A stretch of 64,000 bases of DNA from Psychromarinibacter halotolerans (GCF_029168315.1 NZ_JARGYD010000002.1:248001-312000); one strand, 5' to 3'; counted from the first letter of the stretch, positions 23,110 through 32,364 are shown. The notes: generated by a model not told the origin, from the letters alone. Numbers and translations are program-made.

Positions 23110-25449
23110 TTATGCGCGGGATGCGACCGGGCCACCCGGCTTGTCACGCTTTAACCAGTGCCACGCGACGACCCCTGCCGCAAGAACCACGGCCACGGCC
23201 CAGACCGGCGGTGCCTTGGCCAGAGCCCCAAGCGCCAGCACCAGCCGCAGCAGCGCCTCGATCCGGGTCATCCGGCCGCCGTCGAACCGGGCCAGCACGC
23301 TGGCCAGCAGGTACAGCGCCACGGCGACCCGCACGGCGATCAGCGCCAGCGCGCCCCAGTGAACCGTACCGTCCAGCCCCGGAAGATAGCGGTCTCCGCC
23401 CGGCACCGGGTTCAGTTGCGCCGGTTCGATCAGCAGAAGCTCGGGGTAGAAGGCGAAGATGAAGGGGATGACGAACATCACGATCCCGGCCTTCACCGCG
23501 GCAAAGCCGGTGCCCATCGGGTCGCCTTTGGTGATCGACGCCGCCGCAAAGGCCGCCACGGCCACCGGAGGCGTGATCGCGCTGGCCACCGCGAAGTAGA
23601 AAATGAACATATTCGCCGTGAAGGTCGCGATGCCCAGCCCCACCAGCATCGGCCCCATCAGAAGCGCCACGTTGATATAGGCGGGAACCGTGGGCATCCC
23701 CATGCCCAGCAGGATCGCCATCACCATCGTCGCGCCCAGCGCCGCCACAAGGAACAGCCCGCTGTCGCCGATGGTTCCGCCCGAGGCCCGCAGCCAGCCG
23801 ATGATATCCACGGCGATGTAGTTCGACAGACCCGTCAGGTTCAGACAGAAGTCGATGACCGACACGGCAAGGAACATCAGGTACAGGCGGCTGACCAGCG
23901 TGCCCGCCTCAGCCAGCGCGGTGATGATCAGGCCGGGCCGCTGGCGGATCTCGCGGTCGAGGAAGAACAGCACCACCAGCAGCGCCGTCGCCCACCAACC
24001 GGCGGACCCGGCGTCGCCTGCCGAGTTCTGGATCAGTTGCAGCAGCCACGGCAGGTTCTCGGCCCGGCAACCGTTTTCCGTCACGATCTTGGTCACGCCC
24101 CACAGGCCCGACAACGGGCCGCAGCCGATCGCCTCTTTCGGGGTCAGCAGCAGCACAAGGATCAGCAGGATCGGGGCGAAGATCATCAGCAGGTGAATCC
24201 GGTCCTCGCGCGTCAGCCGCATGTCGTCGGTGGCGTCGCCCACCGGCTGCAGCCCCTGCTTGCGGGCCTCGAACACCACGGTCAGGAACAGGCATCCGAA
24301 ATAGGCGACCGCCGGGATCATCGCCGCGATGATCACGTCGCGATAGGGCACCACGGTCATCGCCGACAGCACGAAGGCCGCGACCCCCATCACCGGCGGC
24401 ATGATCTGCCCGCCGGACGACGCCGCCGCCTCGATCCCGCCCGCGAAATCTCGCCGGAAGCCGCGCTTCAGCATCATCGGGATCGTCAGAACGCCGGTGG
24501 ACAGGACGTTGACCACGGGCCCGCCCGAGATCGTCCCGAACATGGCCGAGGACACGATGGCGGCGTGGGCCGGTCCGCCGCGAAGGCGACGGGTCCACAG
24601 GAAGGCAATCTTGATCAGCGACCGCCCGCCCGCCGACACACCGAACAGCGCACCCAGCACGATATACGGAAACACGGTGTTCATCAGGATGCCCATGAAC
24701 CGGCCCAACAGGCCCTGCCCGTTGTTGACGAGGATGTCCTCGACATTTGGCCGACCGTCGATCAGTTGGCGCGGCTCTCCGCCCAGCTTGGTGACGAGGT
24801 ACTTGTTCATGTCGTCGGCGCCGAACAGGTACCAGATGACCACCGTCAGCAGCGTGTAGGCCGCAATCGCGATGGCCACCGCGACCAGCGACACGCCCCA
24901 GACCCGCACGTTGTAGCCAAGGAACACGGTCACCGCCGCCGCGATCAGCGGGAAGATCCACAGGCTCAGCGTGCGGATGCAGCTTGGATCGTCCACCGTG
25001 GTGGGCACCGGAAGGCCCATCATCTCGGCGAACTCTTTCTCTTCCTGCAGGCTGCGCGCGATCAACTCGGCACGTTCGCCGGTGAACTGGTCGATCAGGC
25101 AGACCGCGTCGATCTCGATGAGATAGCCCAGCGCGATCAGCGTCGCCATCGTGACCAGCGCAACGTCCATGAACAGACCAAAGCCCCGCTTGGCCGGGGC
25201 CTGCCCGGAGAAGCCGCGCGCGAAGGAATGCTCCAGCGCGACGATCGTCATCATCAGGACGAAGACCAGCGGGAACAGGTATTCGTAGGGAAAGCGCCGG
25301 ATCACCGCGCCCTTGCCGAACGCCTGCTCGAAAGCGGCATCCAGCCCGGGGATCGCGGGCATGGTGTTCAGCAGGCCGATGATCACAAGGATCATGCCAA
25401 GCACGCGCGCCAGCCGGTGCGCGGTGTCACGTTCGACGGTGTCGCTCAT
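23110..25449 (-). CDS. TRAP transporter fused permease (4TM/12TM), TAXI type
   Basis: This 779-residue polytopic membrane protein fuses the small (DctQ-like) and large (DctM-like) TRAP subunits. The large-subunit core shows GALFGVSAGGRSLIKIAF, SGGPVVNVLSTG, SGGQIMPPVMGVAAFVL and GMGMPTVPAYI. Fused permeases of this kind pair with TAXI solute-binding proteins, and one is encoded directly upstream. Import is driven by an ion gradient. The substrate is not evident. Confidence 0.93.
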   Translation of the reverse strand: MSDTVERDTAHRLARVLGMILVIIGLLNTMPAIPGLDAAFEQAFGKGAVIRRFPYEYLFPLVFVLMMTIVALEHSFARGFSGQAPAKRGFGLFMDVALVTMATLIALGYLIEIDAVCLIDQFTGERAELIARSLQEEKEFAEMMGLPVPTTVDDPSCIRTLSLWIFPLIAAAVTVFLGYNVRVWGVSLVAVAIAIAAYTLLTVVIWYLFGADDMNKYLVTKLGGEPRQLIDGRPNVEDILVNNGQGLLGRFMGILMNTVFPYIVLGALFGVSAGGRSLIKIAFLWTRRLRGGPAHAAIVSSAMFGTISGGPVVNVLSTGVLTIPMMLKRGFRRDFAGGIEAAASSGGQIMPPVMGVAAFVLSAMTVVPYRDVIIAAMIPAVAYFGCLFLTVVFEARKQGLQPVGDATDDMRLTREDRIHLLMIFAPILLILVLLLTPKEAIGCGPLSGLWGVTKIVTENGCRAENLPWLLQLIQNSAGDAGSAGWWATALLVVLFFLDREIRQRPGLIITALAEAGTLVSRLYLMFLAVSVIDFCLNLTGLSNYIAVDIIGWLRASGGTIGDSGLFLVAALGATMVMAILLGMGMPTVPAYINVALLMGPMLVGLGIATFTANMFIFYFAVASAITPPVAVAAFAAASITKGDPMGTGFAAVKAGIVMFVIPFIFAFYPELLLIEPAQLNPVPGGDRYLPGLDGTVHWGALALIAVRVAVALYLLASVLARFDGGRMTRIEALLRLVLALGALAKAPPVWAVAVVLAAGVVAWHWLKRDKPGGPVASRA

Positions 25450-25468
25450 CGCTTTGTCCCCGATAAGG

Positions 25469-25493
25469 CGGCCGGGCGCTGTCCGCCCGGCCG
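25469..25493 (-). promoter_or_regulatory. Intercistronic hairpin between binding protein and permease genes
   Basis: A 10-bp perfect stem (CGGCCGGGCG / CGCCCGGCCG) with a 5-base loop and no T-run follows. Such stems after periplasmic binding-protein genes usually protect the upstream mRNA so that more binding protein than permease is made. Confidence 0.6.
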
Positions 25494-25500
25494 TGTGGGA

Positions 25501-26556
25501 TCACCCTTCGGCTTTGGCGCAGTCGGGCACTTCGTAGCCCGCCTCTTCCCACGCCGCGACGGCGCCGGGGTGGTACTTCAGCGGGTTCGCGCCGCAGAAG
25601 CCGCTTAGATCGGCGTCCAGCACGCCGATGTTGATGTTGCCGGCATAGGGCGTCTTGGCCTTCATGCGGTCCATCGCTTCGATATACGCCGTGGTCAGCG
25701 CCTTGGCGGTATCGAAGTCCATGTCCTTGTGCACCACGTCCGCAAAGGCGGTGCCCAGCCCACGGAACACGCCGTCTTCAGAAACCAGACGCACACCGTC
25801 GGTGTACCCCATGTCTTCCCAAGCGACCGAGATCGGGACGTTGCCGGGCGCGTTGAACAGCTTGCTGTAGGCGTCGCTTTCGAACACGTCCTTGGGCGTC
25901 GACACGATCACCACGTTGCCCGCGGCCTGCATCGTCGTGACGCGGGACGACGGGAAGGTCAGCGGCACCACGAACGCATCCATCGAGCCGTCGACCAATT
26001 GCGTCGCAAGCTGTGCCCAGTTCGCCTGGTGGCCGGTGTAGTCCTCGCCATCGGTCAGGCCCGCCGCACCGGCGATCGCCTGCCGCGCGTTGACCAGCGC
26101 GGCGCCCCGCGGGGGGCCGTTCCAGACATTCTTGCCGGCAAGGTCGTCCCAGGACTCGATGCCCTCGCTTTCCAGCGCGATCAGCCCGTAGGCCCCCGCG
26201 TTGTAGGGGTACAGCGCGCGCAGGTTCGACGCGAGCTCGGCGCCCTTCTCGGGTCCGATGCTGGAAAACGGCCCGCGCCCCGCGTTCAGCAGGAACGGCA
26301 GGATCAGCGGCATCGCCGAGATGTCCGTCTTGCCTTCCGCGATGTTGACGATCGAGTTGGTCAGGGTCTGGCCTTCCTGCACCTGCAGGTTGGCAATCCC
26401 GGCTTCCGCCGCGATCTCTGCCAGATGCAGGATCGAAACGTGCGGGCTGTTGCCCGGGCTGGACGTTTCGGCGGTCAGGTTGGCCTGCGCGCTGGCGCCG
26501 GTGGCGATGACGGCTGCCAACGCGGACGCGGTCATGGCCCTCGTCAGGATGTTCAT
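25501..26556 (-). CDS. TAXI-family TRAP transporter solute-binding protein
   Basis: This 351-residue periplasmic protein has a signal peptide (MNILTRAMTASALAAVIATGASA). The mature part has TAXI-type features such as SVVNIAEGKTDIS-like and GLIALESEGIESWDDLAGKNV. It captures the substrate for the fused permease encoded next. GGGAGGAGC lies four bases before the ATG at 26556; the frame's earlier start is less likely. Hairpins lie on both sides of the gene. Confidence 0.9.
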   Translation of the reverse strand: MNILTRAMTASALAAVIATGASAQANLTAETSSPGNSPHVSILHLAEIAAEAGIANLQVQEGQTLTNSIVNIAEGKTDISAMPLILPFLLNAGRGPFSSIGPEKGAELASNLRALYPYNAGAYGLIALESEGIESWDDLAGKNVWNGPPRGAALVNARQAIAGAAGLTDGEDYTGHQANWAQLATQLVDGSMDAFVVPLTFPSSRVTTMQAAGNVVIVSTPKDVFESDAYSKLFNAPGNVPISVAWEDMGYTDGVRLVSEDGVFRGLGTAFADVVHKDMDFDTAKALTTAYIEAMDRMKAKTPYAGNINIGVLDADLSGFCGANPLKYHPGAVAAWEEAGYEVPDCAKAEG

Positions 26557-26583
26557 GGATGCTCCTCCCAATTTGTGTGTAGA

Positions 26584-26607
26584 CGCGCCGCCCTCCCCGG
26601 CGGCGCG
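26584..26607 (-). promoter_or_regulatory. Intercistronic hairpin after the sulfatase gene
   Basis: A 9-bp stem (CGCGCCGCC / GGCGGCGCG) with a 6-base loop lies between the sulfatase stop and the binding-protein start. No T-run follows, so it is more likely an mRNA-stability or processing element than a terminator. Confidence 0.5.
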
Positions 26608-26612
26608 GGTCT

Positions 26613-28301
26613 TCAGGTCTGTTCCGTTTGTCTTCCCGTCTTCATGTCCTTCGCCTTTCGCCCACGGTAGTGCACCGAAAGTTCCAGCGGAATGTCATTC
26701 TCGTCGTAGACACCGATGATCACGCCACGGCGGCGGGTCGAGGTGCGCATCTCGATCAATTGCTCTTCCGTGCGCGTCGTCCGCTGCGAGGTGCGGCGGG
26801 CCCAGCGGAACAGCTTGTCGTACATCCGCTCGATCACCGGGGCCATGTCGGCGCGGTCGCCAAGGTCGGTCAACTCGTGCGGGTCGTTGACCAAGTCGAA
26901 CAGGATCGGACGGAACCCGCCCTCGCAGTGGATCAGCTTCCAGTCCTTGTCGGCGACCATGAACATCACCGCCTCGCGGACGTTCAGGCCCAGCTTGTCG
27001 GCCAGCGGCGTGGCCGCATAGTCGTATTCGCAGATCACATGGTCGCGCGGCATCTCGGTCGCGGTGCCGTGCAGGATCGGCAACAGCGAATGCCCCTCTA
27101 GGATGTGCGACGCCGGTTTGCCGCCCGCGACCTCGACGAAGGTCGGCGCAAAGTCGATGCACTCCACCAGCGCGTCCGACACCGTTCCGCGAGTCGCGTC
27201 CGCCTTTGGCGAGGGGTCGTAGACGATCAGCGGCACACGGGTCGAGGTGTCGTGGAAGAACTGCTTTTCCCCCATCCAGTGATCGCCAAGGAAATCGCCG
27301 TGGTCCGAGGTCAGGACGATCATCGTCTCGTCCATCCGCCCGGTGTCTTCCAGCCACTTGAACAGACGGCCCATCTGGTCGTCGCACTGCTTGATCAGGC
27401 CCATGTAGGCGGGGATCACCGCGTTCCGGATCTTGTCGGTCGAGAATGCCTTACCCACGGGGCTTTCCATCATCCCCCTCAGCACCGGATGCGCGTCGTC
27501 GTATTCCGCCGCGCTGCGGATCGGCCCCTGCACATGCTCGGGGCCGTACATGTCGTGATAGGGCTCGGGCACGATATAGGGCCAGTGCGGCTTGATATAC
27601 GACAGGTGGCACATCCACGGGCCGTCGTGCCCCTCGATGAACTCCATCGCGCGGGTGGTCATGTAGGGCGTTTCGCTGTCCTCGTCCGCGATGTTCGCCG
27701 CCTCGGTCGAGTTCTTCAGGAACCAGCCCGACAGCACGTTGCCCTCGGCATCGATGCCCGAGTTGGCGAAGTCGTGCCACGGGTTCTCGGACTCGTATCC
27801 GCGCGCCTTCAGGTAGTTGGTGTAGTTGTGGGCATTGGTGATGCCACCCTCGGCAAAGCTGCCGTCCGGGCCCTTGGTGACCATGCCGTCATCGCGTTCC
27901 CAGATGTCGAAGCCGCATTCCGCCACCCGCGCGCCGATCTTCGAATCCGGGTCCAGCCCAAGGCGTGCCATCCCCTCTTCGTCGGCTTCCATGTGGGTCT
28001 TGCCGACCAGCCACGCGTCCATACCGGCATCGCGCAGGTGATCTCCCATCGTCATCTCGCCCACTTTCAGCGGCGTGAAGTTCCAGCTGGCGCCGTGGCT
28101 GTGGACGTAGCGGCCGGTGTAGGTCGACATGCGGGACGAACCGCAGATCGGCGACTGGATGTAGGCGCGCGTGAAGCGCACGCCCTTCGACGCCAGACGG
28201 TCGATGTGCGGCGTGTGCAGATGCTTGTGTCCGTAACAGCCAAGGTAGTCCCACCGCAGTTGGTCGAACATGATGAATAGAATGTTCTTCGGCTTGGCCA
28301 T
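26613..28301 (-). CDS. Sulfatase / phosphonate monoester hydrolase family enzyme
   Basis: This 562-residue alkaline-phosphatase-superfamily enzyme has metal-binding D13 in IMFDQLRWDYLG and the nucleophile motif CGSSR (C53-R57) in place of the common C-x-P-S-R. The cysteine would be converted to formylglycine. It also has VGKTHME, SDHGDFLGDHWMGEKQ with metal ligands, and a long C-terminal part with VNDPHELTDLGD. It hydrolyses sulfate or phosphonate/phosphodiester bonds. There is no signal peptide, so the substrate is likely imported by the TAXI-TRAP system encoded downstream. LysR lies upstream on the same strand. Confidence 0.88.
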   Translation of the reverse strand: MAKPKNILFIMFDQLRWDYLGCYGHKHLHTPHIDRLASKGVRFTRAYIQSPICGSSRMSTYTGRYVHSHGASWNFTPLKVGEMTMGDHLRDAGMDAWLVGKTHMEADEEGMARLGLDPDSKIGARVAECGFDIWERDDGMVTKGPDGSFAEGGITNAHNYTNYLKARGYESENPWHDFANSGIDAEGNVLSGWFLKNSTEAANIADEDSETPYMTTRAMEFIEGHDGPWMCHLSYIKPHWPYIVPEPYHDMYGPEHVQGPIRSAAEYDDAHPVLRGMMESPVGKAFSTDKIRNAVIPAYMGLIKQCDDQMGRLFKWLEDTGRMDETMIVLTSDHGDFLGDHWMGEKQFFHDTSTRVPLIVYDPSPKADATRGTVSDALVECIDFAPTFVEVAGGKPASHILEGHSLLPILHGTATEMPRDHVICEYDYAATPLADKLGLNVREAVMFMVADKDWKLIHCEGGFRPILFDLVNDPHELTDLGDRADMAPVIERMYDKLFRWARRTSQRTTRTEEQLIEMRTSTRRRGVIIGVYDENDIPLELSVHYRGRKAKDMKTGRQTEQT

Positions 28302-28429
28302 GCGTCGCGGATCCGGCACCGCGTTGCGTCGCGCCGCCGGGATCCTCCTCCCTGTTTCCTCGGCAATCAGGCTAGCGACGCGCCAACCGCGAAGGAAATA
28401 TCAATTTCGGTGAAGGCATAACCTGAATG

Positions 28430-29347
28430 TTATGACAGACCCAGATCCGCCACCTCGTCCCGGATCGTCTGGATCAGCAGTTGCGCCGGGGCGGACAGCT
28501 TGCGCCCCGCGACGTTGGAAATCCCCACGGCGCCCATCAGTTGCGGCGCATCCACCGCCAGCGTCACGACATCCCCGGCGGCGACCTCTTTGCGCATCGC
28601 GCCAAGCGGCAGGCAGACGACGGCGTCCGACGCTTGCAGGTAGTTGCGCGAGAACTCGAAAGACACGGTTTCGATCAGGTTGGTGAAGCCGCTGACGCCT
28701 TGGCTGATGATGAAGCGGTTGATCTCGTCCCGGATGATCGTGCCGCCGGACGGCAGGATGACCGGGAAGTCATCGACCTCTGCCACGGACACGCCGGAGC
28801 GCGCCGCCAACGGATGCCCGGCGCGTGCGAAGAACACCAAACCCTCGGTATAGAGATGCTCGAAGTTCAGACCGGCCATCTTTTCGGCCGCCGTGATGCG
28901 GCCAAAGCCGAAATCCACGAAACCGTCCCGCAAGCGGTGGTGCAGCAGGCCGCTGGCGATGGTCTCAAGGACGACGTCTACCTCGGGGTACAGCGATTTG
29001 AACCGCCGCACCGCGCCCGGCATCACCACCCGCACCACGTTGGGCATCGCGAAGGCGGTGACCTTCTCGGCCCCCATCTGGCCGCGCATCGTCTCTATTC
29101 CACGGTCAACCTGCCCAAGCCCCGCGCTGACGTAGGACAAAAGCGTGCGGCCCGCTTCGTTCAGCTCCAGCCCGGTGGCGGTGCGATCAAACAACGGCGA
29201 GCCCATCTCTTCCTCGAACTCGCGCAAGGACCGAGAGACGCCGGGCTGCACCGTGCCCAACGCCTCGGCGGCGCGGGTGGCTGACCCGTGGCGGGCGACG
29301 GCAAGGAAGCAGCGCAGGTGACGCATACGAATTCGGTTATGGCTCAT
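28430..29347 (-). CDS. LysR-family transcriptional regulator
   Basis: This 305-residue regulator has an N-terminal winged helix (RHLRCFLAVARHGSATRAAEALGTVQPGVSRSLREFEE) and a LysR substrate-binding domain from residue ~90. The helix-turn-helix recalls the PcaQ/GbpR branch. It is encoded 128 bp upstream of the sulfatase gene in the same direction and probably controls the sulfatase-TRAP-SDR cluster in response to its substrate. Confidence 0.88.
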   Translation of the reverse strand: MSHNRIRMRHLRCFLAVARHGSATRAAEALGTVQPGVSRSLREFEEEMGSPLFDRTATGLELNEAGRTLLSYVSAGLGQVDRGIETMRGQMGAEKVTAFAMPNVVRVVMPGAVRRFKSLYPEVDVVLETIASGLLHHRLRDGFVDFGFGRITAAEKMAGLNFEHLYTEGLVFFARAGHPLAARSGVSVAEVDDFPVILPSGGTIIRDEINRFIISQGVSGFTNLIETVSFEFSRNYLQASDAVVCLPLGAMRKEVAAGDVVTLAVDAPQLMGAVGISNVAGRKLSAPAQLLIQTIRDEVADLGLS

Positions 29348-29450
29348 GCCCCCACAGTTCCCGATTTTTGGGCAAAACGAAAGAACCCAGCCGCCGACGG
29401 TCCGCGTTTGACGGTGCGCGGCGCTGACTCATCCACAGGCAATCGCCGCG

Positions 29451-29468
29451 CTGTCACCTTGCTGTTGC
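29451..29468 (+). promoter_or_regulatory. Pho-box-like sequence
   Basis: CTGTCAC (29451-29457), four bases, CTGTTGC (29462-29468). This is the 7-4-7 arrangement of a PhoB half-site pair; the first half matches CTGTCAY fully and the second in five of seven positions. It lies 48 bases before the ATG of a phytase-like gene, a sensible phosphate-starvation target. Confidence 0.45.
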
Positions 29469-29516
29469 ATCCCGGCGCTAGCCCAACCCGGAACAACACA
29501 ACAAGGGGACAGTTCC

Positions 29517-31676
29517 ATGCTCAGCAAACTGCTGCTTGCGGCGTCGACACTCGCGCTTGCCGCGGGGGCCGAGGCCCAAGTCTTCAACCGGATCGCCAGC
29601 TACCCGGTGTCCGAGAACACGAGCGCCGATGCCGATACCGAAACCTCGCCCGAGATCATCGCGGCCACCGAGGACGGCATGACGCTGCTTTACTCGGACA
29701 GCCCGCTGGGCGTGATCGGTATGATCGACATCTCGGACCCTGCGGCCCCGATGGGCAAGGGCGTCGTCGAGATGGACGGCGAACCGACCGCCGTGTCCGT
29801 CATCGGCACGATCGCCTTCGTTGGGGTGAACACCTCGGAAAGCTACACCGATCCATCGGGCAAGATGGTGTCCATCGACACCGCGACCGGAGAGATCACC
29901 GGCGAATGCACGCTGGCCGGCCAACCGGATTCCACCGCCCCCGCGAAGGACGGGTCCTTCGTCGTCATCGCCATCGAGAACGAGCGTGACGAAGATCTGG
30001 GCGACGGCGGCCTGCCGCAGATGCCCGCTGGCGCCGTGCAGATCGTTCCCGTCACCGACGGCGCGATGGACTGCGGCGCGATCATCACCGCCGACGTGAC
30101 CGGCCTTGCCGACATCGCGCCGGAAGATCCCGAGCCCGAGTTCGTCGACGTGAACGACGCCGGGCAGATCGCCGTGACGCTGCAGGAAAACAACCACATC
30201 GTCATCCTCAACGCGGATGGCAGCATCGCCAGCCACTTCTCTGCCGGTTCGGTCGATCTTGAAGGCATCGACACGCAGGAAGAGGGCGCGCTGGTTTTCA
30301 CCGACAGCCAGCCCGGTCGCCTGCGCGAACCCGACGCGGTTCAGTGGCTGGACGACGACCGCCTTGTGATCGCCAACGAAGGCGATTGGAACGGCGGCGC
30401 GCGCGGGTTCACCATCTTCAACAAGGATGGCACCGAGCTGTACGAGAACTACACCGGCATCGAGTACGAAGCCGTGATGGCCGGGCACTATCCGGAAGAC
30501 CGTTCTGGCAACAAGGGCGTCGAGCCCGAGGGGATGGAAGTCGGCGTCTTCGGCGACGACACCTATATCTTCCTGCTGCTGGAACGCGCTTCGCTGGTCG
30601 GCGTGTACCGGGATACCAGCGGCGACCCCGAGTTCATCCAGCTGCTGCCGTCGGGCATCGGCCCGGAAGGCGCCTATGCGATCCCGTCGCGCAACCTGCT
30701 GGTCACCGCCAACGAAGCCGATCTTGGCCCCGACGGCGGCGTGCGCGCGCACGTGATGCTGTACGAACTTGGCGACGGTCCGGCCGCTTATCCGCAGATC
30801 AAGTCCACGATGGACGACGAAGGCCGTCCGATCGGCTGGGGTGCGCTTTCTGGGCTTGCCGCTGATCCCGCAACCGCCGGAACGCTTTACGCTGTGTCGG
30901 ACAGCTTTTACGGCATGCAGCCCGCGATCTTCACCATCGACGCGACGCAGACCCCGGCGCTGATCACCGACAAGCTGGTGCTGACGCGCGAAGGCGTTCC
31001 GGCGCAGGGGCTCGACCTTGAAGGCGTGTTCGCCAACGACGACGGCACCTTCTACGTCGCGTCCGAGGGCCGTCTTGACCGCGGCGTCCTGCACGCGATT
31101 TACCACGTCGGCGCGGATGGCGAGATCGAAGAGACGATCCCCTTCCCGAAAGAGATCATGGCCGTCGAACGCCGCTGGGCCGCCGAGGGCGTCACCCGTA
31201 TCGGCGATGTCCTGTGGGTCGCGATCCAGCGCGGGTTCGATGACGATCCGGCGAACCAGGTCAAGCTTCTGTCCTATGACCTCGAGTCGAAGGAATGGGG
31301 CGGCGTCGCCTATCCGACCGAGGCCGTCGAAAGCGGCTGGGTCGGTCTGTCGGACATCACCTTCGCGGGTGGCGACGTCGTCTACATCATCGAGCGCGAC
31401 AACCAGATCGGCGCCAACGCCGCCATCAAGCGGCTGTACTCTGTGCCGCTGGCGGATCTGGAACCCGTCGCCCTGACCGAAGATCTGCCGGTCGTCACCA
31501 AGACGATGGTCTACGACTTCATCCCCGACCTGCAGGCGCTGAACGGCTTTGTCGTCGACAAGATCGAAGGCTTCACAATCGACGCGGACGGCAACGCCTT
31601 TGCGGCGACCGACAACGACGGCGTCGACGACAGCTCGGGCGAGACGCTGTTCTTCAAGGTCGAGATGGACATGTGA
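29517..31676 (+). CDS. Secreted esterase-like phytase-family beta-propeller protein
   Basis: This 719-residue exported protein has a signal peptide (KLLLAASTLALAAGAEA). The first half looks like beta-propeller repeats (TAVSVIGTIAFVGVN, VDVNDAGQIAVTLQENNHIVIL). The second half has the esterase-like phytase signature region: WGALSGLAADP, LYAVSDSFYG, DLEGVFANDDGTFYVASEG and KIEGFTIDADGNAFAATDNDGVDD. It probably binds Ca2+ through its many Asp residues and hydrolyses phosphoesters or related esters in the periplasm or outside the cell. A Pho-box-like element precedes it. Confidence 0.85.
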   Translation: MLSKLLLAASTLALAAGAEAQVFNRIASYPVSENTSADADTETSPEIIAATEDGMTLLYSDSPLGVIGMIDISDPAAPMGKGVVEMDGEPTAVSVIGTIAFVGVNTSESYTDPSGKMVSIDTATGEITGECTLAGQPDSTAPAKDGSFVVIAIENERDEDLGDGGLPQMPAGAVQIVPVTDGAMDCGAIITADVTGLADIAPEDPEPEFVDVNDAGQIAVTLQENNHIVILNADGSIASHFSAGSVDLEGIDTQEEGALVFTDSQPGRLREPDAVQWLDDDRLVIANEGDWNGGARGFTIFNKDGTELYENYTGIEYEAVMAGHYPEDRSGNKGVEPEGMEVGVFGDDTYIFLLLERASLVGVYRDTSGDPEFIQLLPSGIGPEGAYAIPSRNLLVTANEADLGPDGGVRAHVMLYELGDGPAAYPQIKSTMDDEGRPIGWGALSGLAADPATAGTLYAVSDSFYGMQPAIFTIDATQTPALITDKLVLTREGVPAQGLDLEGVFANDDGTFYVASEGRLDRGVLHAIYHVGADGEIEETIPFPKEIMAVERRWAAEGVTRIGDVLWVAIQRGFDDDPANQVKLLSYDLESKEWGGVAYPTEAVESGWVGLSDITFAGGDVVYIIERDNQIGANAAIKRLYSVPLADLEPVALTEDLPVVTKTMVYDFIPDLQALNGFVVDKIEGFTIDADGNAFAATDNDGVDDSSGETLFFKVEMDM

Positions 31677-31723
31677 TCAGGCGGCGGGCGGCGCGTTCCG
31701 CAAGGCCTGCCCCAAAAAAGATT

Positions 31724-31757
31724 GCCGCCGCGCGACCCCCATCGCGCGGCGGCTTTT
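31724..31757. terminator. Bidirectional rho-independent terminator
   Basis: A 12-bp perfect stem (GCCGCCGCGCGA / TCGCGCGGCGGC) with a 6-base loop is followed by TTTT on the plus strand. AAAAAAG upstream (31714-31720) gives a T-run for the minus strand. It serves both the phytase-like gene and the convergent small gene. Confidence 0.88.
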
Positions 31758-31776
31758 CTTTGCGCAAGTGCCGGGC

Positions 31777-31980
31777 TCAGTCTACGAAACCAAGCCTGTC
31801 GAGCGCCTCGCGCGCCACGCCGGATTGACCAGGTGCCTTCGACATAACGATGTCGTTCAGTTGCCGGACAATGTGGTGCAGTTCACGAGAGTTCAGTCTG
31901 TTTCGCACGAATTCGTGCAATTCGGTGGCGGACAGATCGTTGATCCGACGCGCCAACCCCATCCTGGCTGTGTCTGCCAT
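31777..31980 (-). CDS. Small conserved-looking protein of unknown function
   Basis: A 67-residue helical, charged protein (RRINDLSATELHEFVRNRLNSRELHHIVRQLND). The frame is open further upstream, but GGGGAGCGAT before the ATG at 31980 favours this start. It borders the stress island; I see no EcfG-type promoter for it. Function unknown. Confidence 0.6.
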   Translation of the reverse strand: MADTARMGLARRINDLSATELHEFVRNRLNSRELHHIVRQLNDIVMSKAPGQSGVAREALDRLGFVD

Positions 31981-32098
31981 ATCGCTCCCCATAAGCATGA
32001 AGAATTTATGACTCGTGGATACGATTCGGTAAAGGTTCAGATGTTGGAAAAGTGGCACAATTGCGGCGAGCGCAGCCAAAATTCCGCACTGCAGCACC

Positions 32099-32124
32099 GG
32101 AACTTTCGCCCGACCACCCGCGTT
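32099..32124 (+). promoter_or_regulatory. EcfG-type promoter
   Basis: GGAAC (32099-32103), 17 bases, CGTT (32121-32124), exact consensus. The ATG of the PLDc_N-type gene follows 31 bases after the -10 element. Confidence 0.7.
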
Positions 32125-32154
32125 ACCTAGGGAAATGGAATTTCGCGGAGTTGC

Positions 32155-32364
32155 ATGATGGGGCAATTAAGTATGTTCGAGCTTTCCGGAATCGGCGGGC
32201 TTATTCTTCTGGCGCTGGACATCTACGCGCTGGTTTCGATCGTGTCTTCTGACGCATCGACAGCGAAGAAAGTGATCTGGTCGCTGGCCGTGATCATCTT
32301 CCCGCTTGTGGGCTTCATCGCTTGGCTGTTGTTCGGCCCGCGCGGCAGCCCGCGGCATGCCTGA
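32155..32364 (+). CDS. Small membrane protein with phospholipase D N-terminal-like (PLDc_N) domain
   Basis: This 69-residue protein has two membrane helices (GIGGLILLALDIYALVSIV and KKVIWSLAVIIFPLVGFIAWLLFGPR), the PLDc_N pattern. Stand-alone versions are common and of unknown role. GGAG precedes the ATG at 32155 (ATGATG; the second ATG is also possible). It overlaps the AI-2E transporter gene by 8 bp and lies behind an EcfG-type promoter. Confidence 0.82.
   Translation: MMGQLSMFELSGIGGLILLALDIYALVSIVSSDASTAKKVIWSLAVIIFPLVGFIAWLLFGPRGSPRHA

Noticed and set aside
23158..25608. 816-codon open frame on the plus strand
   Set aside because: It is antisense to the fused TRAP permease and its product is rich in His, Arg and Gln without any domain, a GC-codon shadow.
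29490..29510. GGAAC upstream of the phytase-like gene as an EcfG promoter
   Set aside because: No CGTT occurs 16 or 17 bases downstream.
29478..31106. 542-codon open frame on the minus strand
   Set aside because: It is antisense to the phytase-like gene and has shadow composition.
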